From the NCBI GenBank assembly GCA_947176505.1, contig CAMWQW010000014.1, positions 51,557-115,556 on the forward strand: a stretch of DNA of 64,000 nucleotides, given 5' to 3'. Below, piece by piece: positions 63,609 through 64,000 of this stretch (position 1 is the stretch's first letter; each line of letters opens with the position of its first letter). The notes beneath the pieces are model-generated. The model saw only the letters and a list, made by a program, of their open reading frames with translations. It was not told the DNA's origin and made no database searches. A program made the position numbers and the translations under genes. Source of the DNA: an uncultured Lachnospiraceae bacterium (lineage in GTDB: Bacteria > Bacillota > Clostridia > Lachnospirales > Lachnospiraceae).

Positions 63609-64000
63609 CTAACTTTCTTTCCAGTATTTCTCTACCAATTTCCCAGCTTCGTCGGCATATTCCGGAAACTTGATTTGAAGTTTGGAGGCAGCGCTTTCTT
63701 TCGTTTCATGATACTCCTGAAACATCTCGATGACAGTTCTAACATTCTGCTCCTGCGCCTCTCTTGTCACCTTTTTCGTGACCCCTCTTGTTACTTCCTC
63801 TGTCACCCACTCCGTTACCTCTGCTCTTACTTCCTCCGTTATTTTTTCTCTTACCTCTTTTTTTACTTCCTCCGCTATTTTCTCCCTTACTTCTTTTTTT
63901 ACTTCCTCCGCTATTTTCTCCCTTACTTCTGCTTTTACTTCCTCTCTTACCGCTTCCTTTACTTCTTCTTTTACCTCATCCCTTACCGCTTCCTTTACTT
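63609..64000 (-). CDS. C-terminal part of a repeat-rich protein continuing beyond the right edge, Rpn-nuclease-like tail
   Basis: The frame stays open to the window end. It starts with a 12-residue repeat (EVREKIAEEVKK, and variants) in which Val/Ile recurs every fourth residue, giving a long charged helix, then a C-terminal helix-loop (NVRTVIEMFQEYHET, KLVEKYWKES). Such Glu/Lys/Val repeat tails are common on Rpn-family PD-(D/E)XK transposase-like nucleases in clostridia, but the catalytic part is outside the window. A GTG inside the repeat (63806) is not a likely start. Confidence 0.6.
   Translation of the reverse strand, partial: VKEAVRDEVKEEVKEAVREEVKAEVREKIAEEVKKEVREKIAEEVKKEVREKITEEVRAEVTEWVTEEVTRGVTKKVTREAQEQNVRTVIEMFQEYHETKESAASKLQIKFPEYADEAGKLVEKYWKES
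63829..63936 (-). repeat. 36-bp in-frame tandem repeat
   Basis: ACTTCCTCCG begins at 63829, 63865 and 63901, exactly 36 nt apart; the last two units are nearly identical. Shorter 12-nt echoes (TTACTTCCTC, TTACCGCTTCC) continue to the window end. The period of 36 nt equals the 12-residue protein repeat, so unit number can change without breaking the frame. Confidence 0.85.

Overview
The window reads as chromosomal DNA of an anaerobic, endospore-forming Firmicute of the clostridial type, most likely Lachnospiraceae. This is inferred from gene families: a SPOCS/LysM SipL-type spore protein, PyrD/PyrK dihydroorotate dehydrogenase, a tryptophan T-box leader, YesM/YesN two-component regulation, LplABC-type sugar ABC transport without its own ATPase, many GTG/TTG starts and strong AGGAGG ribosome binding sites. 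I see no rRNA, tRNA, CRISPR array, complete insertion sequence or phage module.

Layout. 0-9 kb: housekeeping genes, mostly on the minus strand (NlpC/P60 hydrolase, asnS, trigger-factor-like lipoprotein, murI, gntR, ispE), plus an unnamed 205-residue protein. 9-29.3 kb: a serine hydrolase, then a coherent locus for a decorated beta-glucan, best explained as (fucosylated) xyloglucan. It holds GH42 beta-galactosidase, GH29 alpha-L-fucosidase and a YesN response regulator on the plus strand; a solute-binding protein, two permeases, YesM kinase, a GH31 and a GH74 xyloglucanase-like enzyme on the minus strand; and a YicI-type GH31 alpha-xylosidase diverging from GH74. None of the hydrolases has a signal peptide, so the model is import of oligosaccharides and sequential cytoplasmic trimming. 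29.3-33.4 kb: a broken lipoprotein gene, XRE regulator, CPT-like kinase, degenerate phosphoribosyltransferase and a lipoprotein. 33.6-40.6 kb: a complete trpEGDCFBA operon behind a T-box with a TGG specifier. 40.6-44 kb: ECF sigma factor, membrane protein and ABC-2 exporter. 44-55 kb: an accessory region with a zinc-type macrodomain, HAD phosphatase, WYL regulator, AT-rich GNAT and hypothetical genes, a hydrolase/LysR pair, a methyltransferase/HTH-APH fusion operon, and a class M sirtuin preceded by an uncalled 31-residue Cys-containing peptide gene, next to a truncated HxlR regulator. 55-64 kb: spermidine-synthase-like membrane protein, SipL, an ECF/anti-sigma pair, pyrK-pyrD, MarR with a flavin-binding partner, an Asp/Glu-racemase family protein, and a partial gene with 36-bp repeats at the right edge.

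The two systems most worth attention are the self-contained xyloglucan locus with its split two-component system and cytoplasmic GH74, and the peptide/class M sirtuin/zinc-macrodomain set, which looks like a reversible ADP-ribosylation module without the lipoylation genes that usually accompany it.
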